DNA from: Cornus controversa
Lineage: Eukaryota > Streptophyta > Magnoliopsida > Cornales > Cornaceae
Direction: 5' to 3'
DNA length: 64,000 bases
Assembly: GCA_026545225.1 (NCBI GenBank)
Contig: CM048846.1
Location: 89,545,270 to 89,609,269 of the forward strand
This document shows positions 44,995-55,566 of this stretch, one piece after another. How positions within the stretch are numbered: position 1 is the stretch's first letter; every line of letters begins with the position of its first letter. The translations under genes and the position numbers were made by a program. The notes under the pieces were generated by a model. It ran no database searches and was not told where the DNA came from. It was given only the letters and a program-made list of their open reading frames with translations.

Positions 44995-45275
44995 AATCGA
45001 CAATATTCTAAAATGGGCATGTCTTGCTCATCCAATGTCACCCAAGCTTCAATTCCTTCTCTCTGTGGTGTATCCATCAAAACAGTCAAATTCTTAATAT
45101 TCATACCAGCACTGCTTATCCAAACAGGCTTTCCCCACCCAAAATCAGCTTCATATAGTGGGAAATGGTGTAAACTAGTAAACGCATACAAGTATTTATA
45201 TTGTGACATTTCACATCTCTTTTCAAATGACTCATAGCAATGAGCCTTCTTCACTTTGCATCTTCATCACATAGT
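44995..45275 (-). pseudogene. BAHD C-terminal fragment, unit B
   Basis: About 90 codons homologous to the BAHD C-terminus, still in frame: KRCEMSQYKYLYAFTSLHHF, EADFGWGKPVWISSAGM, QREGIEAWVTLDEQDM. It ends ILEYCRLNKQ because the last residues are replaced by flanking AT-repeat DNA. The catalytic HxxxD half is missing, so it cannot be an enzyme. It is joined at 45275 to the LTR-like start of the Copia remnant. Confidence 0.85.
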
Positions 45276-45276
45276 G

Positions 45277-45900
45277 ATGTTCATAATTAATGGTGCTTTG
45301 GAAGGTGTCTTGGGAAAATAGTTAGTCATTCTTGTTTTTGGTTACTAATTAATTAAGCTTTGAAACTAGCAAGTGTTTACTTGGAGAAGTGGTAAAATGC
45401 TATTAATGCTGTATGAGAATTCTAATAGTCAGTCTAGAAAAGTCAATTGTCATTAATACGGAGTAGTTGTCTTATAAAAAGGAGAGCCCTCTCACATGCT
45501 ATAATTAATTTTAAATCAATATAATTGTAAGATATTATCAGTTTATAAACTTCTCTGGGCTTTTCCAGATTAAAAATCTAAGCTCTAATGGTGATCGGAG
45601 CTTCCTTGCTTCTACAGGAGGCCTTGTGTTTTTCTTTTTTGTTTCAAGTGAGATCAGAGCCAAATAAGATCTGTGATTATTGTGAATCTATGACTAGTCA
45701 AGAAAGCAAGATAACAACAAAAGAAAACTTTCAAAATATGCAACATCAGATTTCTCGACTGAGCAATATATTAGAACAATGTGGAATCATTTCTCCTCTT
45801 AATCAGGATCCTTGCTCCACCATGGCCGACCTCCACCATAACCACTTCCACCACAAACGGAAGCTTCCATTACAATTTCCATCTATCTTAAAGTAATTCG
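45277..45900 (+). mobile_element. Copia-like 5' remnant (LTR, PBS, gag start), unit B
   Basis: TGTTCATAATTAATGGTGC begins an LTR-like stretch ending near 45648. GAGATCAGAGCC (45651-45662) resembles the Copia primer-binding word, and ATGACTAGTCAAGAAAGC starts a gag-like frame (MTSQESKITTKENFQ) that runs to about 45896. No further retroelement genes follow. Confidence 0.5.
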
Positions 45901-45929
45901 TATTTATATATAATATATCTAACACCTAT

Positions 45930-45960
45930 ACATAAATACATATACATATATATACACACA

Positions 45961-46011
<51 letters not shown>

Positions 46012-46015
46012 TGAC
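45930..46015. repeat. TA/CA microsatellite, unit B
   Basis: The counterpart of 39103-39195: TACATATA words, (CA)n and (TA)n. The open frame across it on the minus strand (YVCVCVCV-type) is an artefact. Confidence 0.8.
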
Positions 46016-46687
46016 GGTTTGAAACAGTAATCCTAGTATTTCCTACCTCTAATTGACCTTTAATCCATCCTAAATCCATATCAAACCATGGGATTTTCAT
46101 TCTAATCTTTATACTCAATCAAAATTCTAAAAAAATTTCATGAAATTTTTTCACGAATTGATCATGTGGTGTTCGGTTCAACCATAGAGGTTTGAGAATG
46201 AAACACATGAAGAAGAAGAGGAGGTCAAGAGCTTCAAAGCAAGTCGGTGGCTATAGTGGTCTACATGACGAGCAAAACAAAGAGCAATCTCCACCATCGT
46301 CAGCATCATCACCCAACACTATCGTCAGCACCAAAACCCTAACCTGGTTTGGAGTAACGGAGTAGATGTGATCGCATTAGTGGTACACTCCGACAATCAA
46401 ATTAGAAATTAATTCTCTAAATTGTGACGTAACTTTAAATGTATCCCGACTCTACTTTTTATAATAGAGGATGTCACTCCAGTTACCTACTCCAATTCAA
46501 CTAGAAGAAATACGGGAGACATATAACTAGTTAGTTATCTTATATTTTAGTAGCTTATCTTTTTCATTTGACTATTTTGTCCTTTGAACTTCTGGTTGAG
46601 TAAATTTCTCATATTAGTTGTCCCATTCCCTCTCTAATTTGAACTTCTTGTAGAGTAAATTTACCGTATTAGTCAATTCTCTGTAAG

Positions 46688-47057
46688 CAACGGCGGAGTC
46701 ACATTATGTCTAATGGGGGCAATTGCCCCTCATTGGATTTTTTTGTTATTCCTATTTTTTATACAAATTTATTAATAATGATAAAAGTGTCCCCACTGAA
46801 TATAAAAAAAATTCATAAAAAAGCTTAAGAAAACATCCAAAATTCAAAAAGACTTCTCATTTTTTAATTCATTAGTCCAACATAATTTTCAAAATTAAAA
46901 AAAAAATCCATGTATTATTTATCTTAGTCACGAAAAAAATTTGAGAATCAAAATTTAGAAAAGGCTCCTCTTTTGCTATTATTTTGGTTCAAATTTTTTT
47001 ATTATATTATTGTTAATGATAGCCCCCTCGAAAAGAAATTTCAGTCTCCACCACTCT
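46688..47057. mobile_element. MITE-like segment, unit C
   Basis: Homologous to 39870-40245 with small differences; same CGGCGGAG left end and CTCCACCAC right end. Confidence 0.4.
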
Positions 47058-48184
47058 CTATAAGGGCCAACACTGCCATCTTTAACAAAGATAAAACTAA
47101 AAATTAAGTACTAAAAATTTTAATAATTGAATTTTAAGTGTTAGTTATAAATTAAATTTTGTTTTGATACATTTTGAATTTTAAGTGTTGGGTGACAAGT
47201 CTTTATTACTAAAAATTTTACCCTATTGACAAGTCTCTATTACTTAAAATGTTACCCATTAGATAAGTTCTGAATTTATTTAATACTAATTTGGACTAAC
47301 AAACAACGCCTAAATTTACAATAATAATGCAGCAAACTTCTGTTATCCTTTCCAAATCACTAGTGAATAATTGTTGCTTGGTTCTTTTCTTTTTTCTTTT
47401 TTTCCATATCATAGCCTGTATATCTCTCCCATGGAATAAATAAAAGAAATTGTTTATATTTCATTGATGTGTTTATTCCTTTTGAGGTAGCACACAGCTC
47501 CTTTCTTTTTGCCAACGAGTGTGTAAATGTGCAATGTGGCACAAAGCATAGTAGAATTCATGACTTTTTTCTTATTTGTAGATTTTAAGTATATGCATTT
47601 CCCATGTCACTACGTGTATATTTAACTTAGTGTACTTTGCCAAGTTGTTCCTAGTTTTTCTTTTTAACCCGGCAAGGAGCTCTCACGTAGGGAAGAGTCG
47701 AATCCTGGAATGACCTGAAAAAAAATGAACCAAATATTGTAAATTAATCTTCTTCTATCCACTTTAGACCATAATGAAAAATTTGTTGCAGGTTTATAAG
47801 AATTGCAAAATGACAATAAATATCTTAATGATATTTATCAATCTGATTGTCCTCATTTAAAGAGCAGCAATCATAGAGAATACCTCCTCCTCCACTCAAT
47901 GGGAGGTTGAGCATTCAAGTCACATTTTGTGATTCATAATGTCTTGTGTGTTATGTCAATGTCTATATATATATATATATATATACACTAGGGTATTGCC
48001 CGTGCCTACGGCACTGTAAAGCAAAAAATTATTGGATTGAAATAAAAGCTGATTTCATATAATAAACGTGTTAATAAACAATTAAATCTACAGTTTGATT
48101 TATATATGAACAAAATGTTATACATCAAAAGATCTGTACATATAGAGGTATCTTACACATATCTTATACACATTTAGTACATAC

Positions 48185-48560
48185 ATTATGTTACAGACCT
48201 GAAACATACCCAAAAGGCATTGACTGTTGATCACCATCATTAGGTAAAGCTAACAGCTCAGAGAAATCCAATAATACTGGATCGTCAGTTCCATACCAGT
48301 GAAACATTCATTCCTTTCTAGATTTGAAAAATCATCCAACTCGACTGGATCTACCAATTGACCTTGATTTCCTTACATGAAATTTACCCAATTTTTTTGG
48401 GTCCTGACCCAGTTGGGGTACCATATTCTCCTCTCTATATTGAATCCATCACTGCTCCAGTGGATTCAAAGATGAACTTTCCCCTAATTCCCAATTAAGG
48501 TTAGATACCATACCTACATCCTCATATTGAACCATTTGTTGATCTTACAGGTTCAAAGCA
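48185..48560 (-). pseudogene. Captured gene fragment, possibly a transcription-factor C-terminus
   Basis: On the minus strand acidic text such as LVDPVELDDFSNLERNECF (one frame) and DDPVLLDFSELLALPNDG (another frame), ending SMPFGYVSGL and a stop, suggests a frameshifted 3' exon. The style resembles the activation region of NAC-type factors, but this is only an impression; no DNA-binding domain is present. Confidence 0.3.
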
Positions 48561-49643
48561 AAATTCCCTCCTAATGGCTCATTAGGATGCGTCATGTTTA
48601 TATTCTCATACTGAACTCATTGTTGATCTTGCGAGTTGAAAGAAAAATTTCCTTCTAGCCCCAATAAAGTTGACCATTACTTCCTTTTTTTTAGCTAAAT
48701 GATATACTTTTGAATAACCTAATGTATATTCAAGTACATTAATAATTATTGAATAATTATTTAGCATTTTTTTTTAAATACAATTGTACATAGTAATGTG
48801 ATAATGTGACTGTAACACAACTAAGTCCTAAATCAAAAAAGTAAAAGCCAATTACACAACATGAAAGTAAAATTTTTAATTTTTTTCAGACTAAAAAATG
48901 TTATTACTATTATTTTATTTGTAGAAATTAGTGGAGAGAATATGCTACCATTTTTTTTAAAAAAAAATGCCAATATAATTACCATAAAAATAATGATGAA
49001 AAATAAAATAAAAAAATTGAAACTTTTGAGGTTGACAAATGGATAGTTTGGTTCAGCCCTCACATGCCCCATTAAAGAACAAACATATAGCATTAAATTC
49101 TTGTCCATCTTTTTAGGTTTTTAATTTAATTATAAGAATATAATATTCATTTACATTTCTCAAAATGCATTTTATATTTGAAGATTATATTTCTCAAATT
49201 AATGTAATAATTGATGGGTTGGACAATGGATCCCCTTTAATGTAATAATTGATGGTTTAACTTATTGTGAACCTTAAAGTACTGGAAAACATTTGATCTT
49301 TGATAGACCATTCCATAGTTTATGCTACCAACAAATATAGAGAGAGAAACAACTCCATTTATAGAGAGTCGTCAAATAGGAAATAATCGTGAAGCTCTTG
49401 TTCGTCTAAATGGGTGTTGGCTATCATCATTTGCTTACTCAAACCCACTTTAGTACATCAGAGATATCATATAAAATTTAACTCAAAATATTACTACAAA
49501 ATATTACCAAATAAGTAAAAGTGTTTCAGTGGAAAATAAATTTAAGCAAACTGCAGGTATTCAATGGAGGTCAGGTGATTAAATGAGACGGCGGAGATGA
49601 AAGCGCCATGTAACAACTTCTGAACTTCAAAGCCTCACTACCA

Positions 49644-49740
49644 AATGCAGATACACTCCAAAATGGGTACCCAACAACACCCCCTGCAACCAAATGCAGA
49701 TACACTCCAAAATGGGTACCCAACAACACCCCCTGCAATT
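49644..49740. repeat. 47-bp tandem duplication in the Helitron
   Basis: CAAATGCAGATACACTCCAA and the following GGTACCCAACAACACC stand twice in direct succession with period about 47 bp. Confidence 0.75.
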
Positions 49741-49914
49741 TCACCAGGGTTTCAATTTGAGCTATACGCATCTGGGTATTGATTTTTTATTCATTGCAAG
49801 ATTTCTGATAACACTTCCCAATTTGGAGACCCTTTTGCAGGACATTTTCAAATTTCAAATTAAATAGACATAAACAATACCTTATAGACATTTTCAAATT
49901 TCAAAAAGAAAAAA

Positions 49915-50558
49915 AAAAACCTTATTGATAGGGATCCGAGACACTCCCTCTAGCTGAATCTCGCCATCTTCGTCATCAAACACAGGAATTTTCTTTCCTT
50001 TGAGTTCCAAAAGATCATAACACCTATCCATATAGACCTCATAGTATGAAATCTCTATAGTACTTCCTGTTCTCTGGCACATAGCCAGAATTTTCGACAT
50101 CACCAAAATCACAATAATCAAGTCCTCTTAATTTCCATCAGAATCACAATAACCACTATTAAAGATAAGAAGAAAAAAAACTAAACCAAGCATTATATGT
50201 TGTATACACGAAATAGTCAGATTGAGGATTCTATTTGTCAAGAATTGACCTACAATTAAAGAAAAGAAAAAAAAAACTAAACCAAGCTTTATATGTTGTA
50301 TACACGAAATAGTCAGATTGAGGATTCTATTTGTCAAGAATAGACCTACATTGTGTAGGTCTTTCCATTGCCAGTAGCTCCATATGCAAAGACAGTGGCA
50401 TTGCAGTCCCGAAAGATCCCTGGAATCAAAGGGTTAACTTCTTTGTTGAAAATCTGATAAACATTGTTACACCCAAGATGAGTACTCATTGACATGGGAT
50501 TACTGAAGGGCAAATCAAGATAAGTACCCAAGTTTGCAGCCAAGTTGAAGAAAACCAT
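49915..50558 (-). pseudogene. Captured kinesin-10 (KIN-10A-like) motor-domain fragment
   Basis: Two exon-like pieces read on the minus strand. 50558-50346 gives [20 protein letters not shown] and the P-loop region [17 protein letters not shown] (a Walker A motif, GATGxGKT). 50115-49915 gives MSKILAMCQRTGSTIEISYY and EVYMDRCYDLLELKGKK, ending at a plausible AAG|GT donor. Both match consecutive parts of plant KIN-10A motors as I remember them. Residues between them (about QGTEE...PLA) and the rest of the motor are missing. The intervening 230 bp contains a tandem duplication. It cannot make a motor and is part of the Helitron cargo. Confidence 0.8.
50160..50352. repeat. Tandem duplication inside the captured kinesin fragment
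   Basis: A unit with CTAAACCAAGC, TATGTTGTATACACGAAATA and GATTGAGGATTCTATTTGTC occurs twice, with a period of about 100 bp. Confidence 0.75.
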
Positions 50559-50639
50559 AATGATAAAATGACCTTTAGTTCAGGACATTATGGTGGCAAG
50601 TAAGCACCTTTATTACTACTAAAAATGATCATCAGATGT

Positions 50640-50745
50640 AGAATAGTCCTTTATCACAATTAATCTAGTGTAGTTATCATTTATTTATTTATTTTGACTT
50701 CATCACAATTAATCTAGTGTAGTTATCATTTATTTATTTATTTAA
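50640..50745. repeat. Short tandem duplication in the Helitron
   Basis: TCACAATTAATCTAGTGTAG plus TTATCATTTATTTATTTA is repeated with a period of about 45 bp. Confidence 0.7.
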
Positions 50746-51261
50746 CTTCTTTTATGTGCATCAGTATATCTAGTTATTTGACATGGTATGTCTGAATGAA
50801 GGAAATTGTGCATGCATGTGTTTGAATGCATAGAGTTTAATTTGATGGATGCTGCTTAGAGGTTGAATGTAACTGAGAACAGCCATATTGAGCCAATTCA
50901 TGATATTGTAAATCATGGCAAATTTGGTTGCTTCAGTCATTCCAATGAGAAGACTGCAGTTATATTTTAGAGGACTAATTTATAGATGGCTATTGTGTTT
51001 GTATGTGTTTTTACGTTAAAAAAGAAATAGGTGGTGTAGTATTGTCATTCTTTTTGTTGAAGCAAATTATGCTGTCGACAATAGTCTAACTTCAAATTTA
51101 AATGAATGTTGACTATATAATTATTGTTGCATCTTGGATGGTGAGCAAAAGTGGTGTGCTTTTGTGCTCTCTCTTGATTATGAAGATGTGGCAAATTTAA
51201 AACATAAATATCAATATGACCAATAAAGCACACAACCAGGACACTGTGTTTGTGGAGTAAG

Positions 51262-51302
51262 ATACTTATCTTGATTTGCCCTTCAGTAATCCCATGTCAC
51301 TC
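51262..51302 (+). repeat. Inverted copy of a kinesin-fragment segment
   Basis: GATACTTATCTTGATTTGCC and CTTCAGTAATCCCATGTCA match the reverse complement of about 50495-50530 inside the kinesin fragment. It suggests a rearrangement of the captured DNA within the Helitron. Confidence 0.6.
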
Positions 51303-51438
51303 CCATGTCACTGAATCCAACTTATAGCACTCATTTCGGCTACACCCACAAAGAAAACAACCCAAAATCAGAATCATTGACCAAAGGTTTAGAAAATTTG
51401 GGAACAGATTTTGGTTTTGGAATGAAGAAACTTCTCAC

Positions 51439-51503
51439 CTGATTTCTTGATCTTTGAGATGAACAGTTACTTCTTCACTGGTCTCAAGCGACTGGGTTGC
51501 CAT
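51439..51503 (-). pseudogene. Captured first exon of an unidentified gene
   Basis: An ATG at 51503 in good context opens MATQSLETSEEVTVHLKDQ and reaches a GTGAGA splice donor at 51438. The stretch is acidic and exon-like. I do not recognise the gene. It could be the first exon of a captured gene, or chance. Confidence 0.3.
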
Positions 51504-53003
51504 TTTTGGAAACAATTTCGTAGGAAAGAAAGGGACGAACCCTGATAATGACCCTGACGATTTCGTATGGTTAGCTTTTTAACAAAGATGAATTAGAGGA
51601 GTGTAAATCTGTATAGTTTCAATTCAATAAGCACCATTAGCAAAATAATTTTTTATTCCAAAAATTACTTTTATTATACATGTTTATAAGTTTACAAAAT
51701 TGCATACAAAAGTCAATCATATTTAGTACATAGTTGATATAGGCCCTGAAATTTTCACCATAATAACAGTAATTTCCTCATTTCCAAAATTTCTCACATA
51801 TTCATTTTTTTTCCAAATAAATAATATGACGCTCATAATTTTTTCATACTAACTTCTCTATCCACTTCATTGACAATGCAGTCACAAATTCTAAGAATTC
51901 ATTTCCACAATCCCCCAATTTTAGCAATTCAAGTTATTTACTTTTCTTTTGTATTAGCAACATGTGAAGAGTTCCAACTCTAATTGAAGACCAAGCTTCA
52001 CTGCCCAGCCTTCACTTCACTCACTACTGCAAATACTATTTCTATGGATTAACCCACCAAAAGCCTTGAAATTAAGTAAACAAACCGTGATACTTCTAGG
52101 TGTAATCTATATGACCTTGAAAAACTAAAATTCAATGGTCTACCATTCAGTCTACATGTAGAAATATGCAAAATGCTGGCTAAGTATATTATTTATAAAT
52201 GCCAAACTTCATGCTTCAAGTCACAAATTTAATTGATCCAAATAATGAGAAGAAAAAAATGTAGATATAATTGTATATTTAATATTAACAGAGAGAAAGA
52301 AAAGAGAGAGAGAGATACACATTAATCAAAAAATTGAAAGGAAACCTGAGTGGTGTGCTGAGTTCGCAAAATTTCTTCAATGCTAACATATATAAAAATC
52401 AACCTTAAAATCAATGATCAAATAAGAAGCCTCCTTGAATACGAATTCGGTGTAATCTGCTGGAATAAGAAATAACCACCAATGAGTAGAAGTCTGATGA
52501 AAACATATAAAAGATAAGCACTAAAAAAATAATAAAAGGCCAAATTGAAGAAAAAAGAAACTAAAAGAGTGCCCGAGAGAGAGAGAGGGCTAAAAAATTA
52601 CTACAACGAAAACCTGTGATTATGATAATCCAAACGGGGTACAAATTAAAATTTTCAAGGATCCAAACAGACCCCGAATTGAAAACCCATCAAATAAAAC
52701 AACCACCGGAGCACTGCCTCTGCCATCATCACCGCAAATCTACGTATATGTGTGTGTTTATATATTTTTTTGAAGAGTAATTCTTTGAGAAGCACAAAAA
52801 AAAATCAAAATAGGCACTCACCTCAATGGATACAAACACATCAGCACCATCTCACGTCCAATATTACCTCAAACAAATTTTTTGTGATCTCTGTGAATAA
52901 AAATTGTATACGTTATAGGACTTCATTAAAATATTTTGGAAACTTTGCTAAAGAAAAGGTCCAAATTTGAACTTACTTGGATCACAAAAATTCCTCTAAT
53001 CAA

Positions 53004-53135
53004 ACCACCGGAAATGGGGCTCGGCATAGGAGCTTCGGCGGCGGTGGCGGCAATGCTCCGAAAGTCGGAGACGAACATCATCATCACCACTACAACAGCG
53101 AAACTAAGCCTCGGCATAAACCAAATCAATGACAA
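53004..53135 (-). pseudogene. Captured arabinogalactan-peptide-like fragment
   Basis: The minus strand encodes a hydrophobic signal-peptide-like start (LSFAVVVVMMMFVSDF) followed by SIAATAAEAPMPSPISGG. This is the layout of plant AG peptides: signal peptide, then a short Ala/Pro/Ser core hydroxylated and glycosylated outside the cell. The usual C-terminal GPI-anchor signal is missing and the frame runs into unrelated sequence. It lies at the 5' side of the Helitron cargo. Confidence 0.5.
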
Positions 53136-53229
53136 ACAAATGTACCGATTACAAAATCAAAATAATCCAAATGAAGAAAAAAAGTACCGTCAGGTGCGTC
53201 GAGAGCCACGCCGGACCGGTTAGCTTCGT

Positions 53230-53500
53230 CTTCCAGATCGAGCAACGACCCAGAGTGGAGAAAGTTGGGGCTTCTTCCAGATCAAGCAACGGTGCATCCA
53301 GAGCTTCAAGAACAGCGCTGGCTCTAGCAACTGTTGCAGATGCGTCGAGAACCACGCCGGACAGCTTCTTCTTCCAGATCGAGCAACGGCCCGGAGTGGA
53401 GCAAGTTGTAGTGGGCGTCTTCTTCCAGATCGACGACCCGGAGTGGAGCAACGGCTTTTCTTCCAGATCGAGCTGTGGCCACTGTGGTGGTGTTTTGATC
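53230..53500. repeat. Minisatellite of CTTCTTCCAGATCGAGCAACG units
   Basis: CTTCCAGATCGAGCAACG followed by CCCGGAGTGGAG recurs about four to five times with variable spacing. The Trp/Lys/Arg-rich and Ser-rich frames on the two strands result from it. Confidence 0.7.
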
Positions 53501-53844
53501 TGATCAAATCAGGAGAGAGAGAGAGAGATAGAGACAGAGATATAAAGGAGAGAGAAAAAATAAAAAATAATAGTGAGTGGGTGAGTGTGATATAGAATGT
53601 ATTGGGTTAGATTAATTATGACCGTTGATTGAAGATTGGGTGAGTAATTTTAGACCGTAGATAGACATAGATATTTTGAACCGTCAGATTAATTTTTTAA
53701 GCATTTCTGGCTGTTAGATGATAAAAAAATTTTGGGGGGAAATTTAAACTCAAAGCTAAAATGTTATATAGATATAACAGTTATACTGCGCAAAGAGAAT
53801 TTTGCTAGTAACAAGGATTGGAACTTCATACATCCTCAATTAAC

Positions 53845-54226
53845 CACAAAAGCCACACAGAGGCATACCTGCCTCTCAGAGAACAGGAATCCAACTAAAA
53901 ACCACCACTTGCAAACATTAGCTAACTGAAACAACAGGGAAAAGAAACCAACAAAAGGAAAAACAGCACAAAAAAGGAACAACAAAACACTAGGAACCAA
54001 CCAAGACAAGCAAGCCCAAACAGCTCACAGGGAAAATCAGTTTCATTCTTCTACTGCAACTTGCTTTAGAAATGGAATGCAAGATGAACCAATTCACCAT
54101 TTGATCAAAACAATTCACATTGCTCCAATCCAATGTGAAATAAGTCCAACAACCAAAGCCATGTGTCATGAGCAAGCTTACAGCTAAAGAAAAGATGACC
54201 TCTGGAATCAGAATCTACCAAACAGT
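53845..54226 (-). mobile_element. LINE fragment with internal deletions, unit C
   Basis: Same structure as in unit B: middle deletion near 54028 and fusion to the BAHD coding end at 54215-54226. It keeps CACCATTTG near 54095 that unit B has lost, and lacks the TTATTATT start. Confidence 0.8.
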
Positions 54227-55534
54227 TTGAGAAGAAACATATGTGAGGAGTTCATGATGACGCTCAAAAATGGGCATGTCTTGCTCATCCAATGTCACCC
54301 AAGCTTCAATTCCATCTCTCTGTGGTGTATCCATCAAAACAGTTAAATTCTTAATACCCCGACCAGGACTGCTTATCCAAACAGGCTTTCCCCACCCAAA
54401 ATCAGCTTCATATAGAGGGAAATGGTGGAAACTAGTAAACCCATAAAAGTCTTTATATTGTAACATTTCACCTATCTTTTCAATCGACATAAAAACCAGC
54501 AATGAGCCTTCTTCACCTTGCATCTTCATCACATAGTTGCCATCAAATTTGCTTTTCTCATTTCTGATTTTACAAACCAAATCATGCAGCTCTATCTCAC
54601 TCTCTGCTGTTGGTGCTACTGCAATTGTCCAAAAAAGATTTCCAGCAGACTGTTCTGGCATAGCTGGAACCATCCTCGGGCGTAAATTCACAGTTAGTAC
54701 TCCAACACTTGGCCTAAGAGACCTTGACTTTGCTCTCTGCACTTCCGTGGCACACTTCCAAATTAGCACCGATGTTACCTCAAAACGGGTTGGATGATCA
54801 ATACATGAATGCTTGGCCACTTTCTCCCTCAGCAAAGCTATGTTTGATGCATCAAACACAAATCTTTTGGTAATGCACTTGCATTTTGGGATGCTGGGAC
54901 TGAGTGATAACCCCGATAGATCTCTTGGCGGGAAAAGAGATGCTCCCACAAAAATGGGTGACACGGTTTCATCTAGCCCGCGAGACATAGCACCCCAACC
55001 ATTGATGAATTGACCAATTGTGCTTCCATCAAAAATCTAGTGAGACATGCACACACCAATTGCCATTCCACCACAGCTAAAGATATTGACTTGAGTGGCA
55101 AATTGGACTTTCATGTGTGATGTACTGCAATGGTAGTCCTGAGGAAGGAAATGGTTCAGCACATCTGCTTCGGGTTGTTGGAGAACTTCTGAGAGTGAAC
55201 AATTGACTTTGGATTCTAAAAAGTCAACCCCCTCATCGTTACACTCGATCAATAGGTTGTCTTTGGTCCTTCCGGCTACTGGGTAGAAGCAAGTTAAGGT
55301 TTCAGAAAGAGATTTCTTTAGTAGATTGGTTATGTCAATAGTTTTTATTTTGCTATCTCTGTTGGGTGTGTAGAAGAAAATAAGGGAGACAGATACCAGA
55401 GGACAGAGCTGATCTAGAAGGGAGAGCTTGAAGTTTCGGAGGGTTTGGGGAGTTGGGGAGGATGGTTTGATGGTCTCCGTGGATGTGATCTCAACCTTCA
55501 CCATTTTCATTTTGCTCTCAAGATGGAACTTCAC
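54215..55534 (-). pseudogene. BAHD acyltransferase with a single amber stop in the catalytic motif (unit C)
   Basis: The gene is otherwise full-length and in frame over 440 codons, from MKFHLESKMKMVKVEI to YVSSQTVW. At codon 166 the Lys (AAG) of HKIFD is replaced by TAG (55037-55039), directly after the catalytic His165. The reading frame continues IFDGSTIGQF to the end, with DFGWG intact. One base change separates it from a coding copy, so inactivation is very recent, or a polymorphism or sequence error. The downstream part could start at Met (54988) but would lack the N-terminal domain and catalytic His. The C-terminal TVW and stop are LINE-derived, as in unit B. Confidence 0.9.
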
Positions 55535-55566
55535 AAAAGCATCAATCTACTGTGTCCAGATAAATG

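Larger units (their letters stand above)
39601..46430. repeat. Tandem segmental duplication, unit B
   Basis: Spans about 6.8 kb between the repeated word TGTATCCCGACTCTAC at about 39616 and its next copy at about 46440. It contains a full BAHD gene, the same flank blocks as unit A and no solo LTR. The LINE in it carries the deletions shared with unit C. Confidence 0.85.
47988..53772 (-). mobile_element. Non-autonomous Helitron (5785 bp) with captured gene fragments
   Basis: On the minus strand the element starts TCTATATAACATTTTAGC after a host A. It ends with a 13-nt hairpin GTGCC-GTA-GGCAC, then GGGCAATACC and CTAG, followed by a host T. These are the Helitron hallmarks: 5' TC, 3' hairpin about 10 nt before CTRR, insertion between A and T without duplication. 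Units A and B have the uninterrupted TATATATAACAG target. No Rep/helicase is encoded. Inside are fragments resembling a kinesin-10 motor, an arabinogalactan peptide, a transcription-factor-like C-terminus and an unknown first exon, all reading on the minus strand. Such captures are known in plant Helitrons. Confidence 0.85.
46431..55566. repeat. Tandem segmental duplication, unit C (interrupted by a Helitron)
   Basis: 46431-47987 and 53773-55566 together repeat the first part of units A and B: flank, MITE-like segment, shortened SINE, 3'-flank repeat, LINE fragment, BAHD gene. The insertion between them is the Helitron. Upstream of the BAHD copy the sequence follows the flank type of the 24-kb pseudogene instead of that of A and B. 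Confidence 0.8.

Noticed and set aside
49644..49740. CRISPR-like repeat
   Set aside because: Only two copies with no spacer structure, in a plant Helitron; a simple tandem duplication.
53129..53507. Frames of 95-124 codons over the AGATCGAGCAACG repeats
   Set aside because: The repeat explains them; sense and antisense versions are both open.
47988..53772. Pack-MULE or other TIR transposon as carrier of the gene fragments
   Set aside because: No terminal inverted repeats and no target duplication; the TC start, 3' hairpin plus CTAG and A/T insertion site fit a Helitron.
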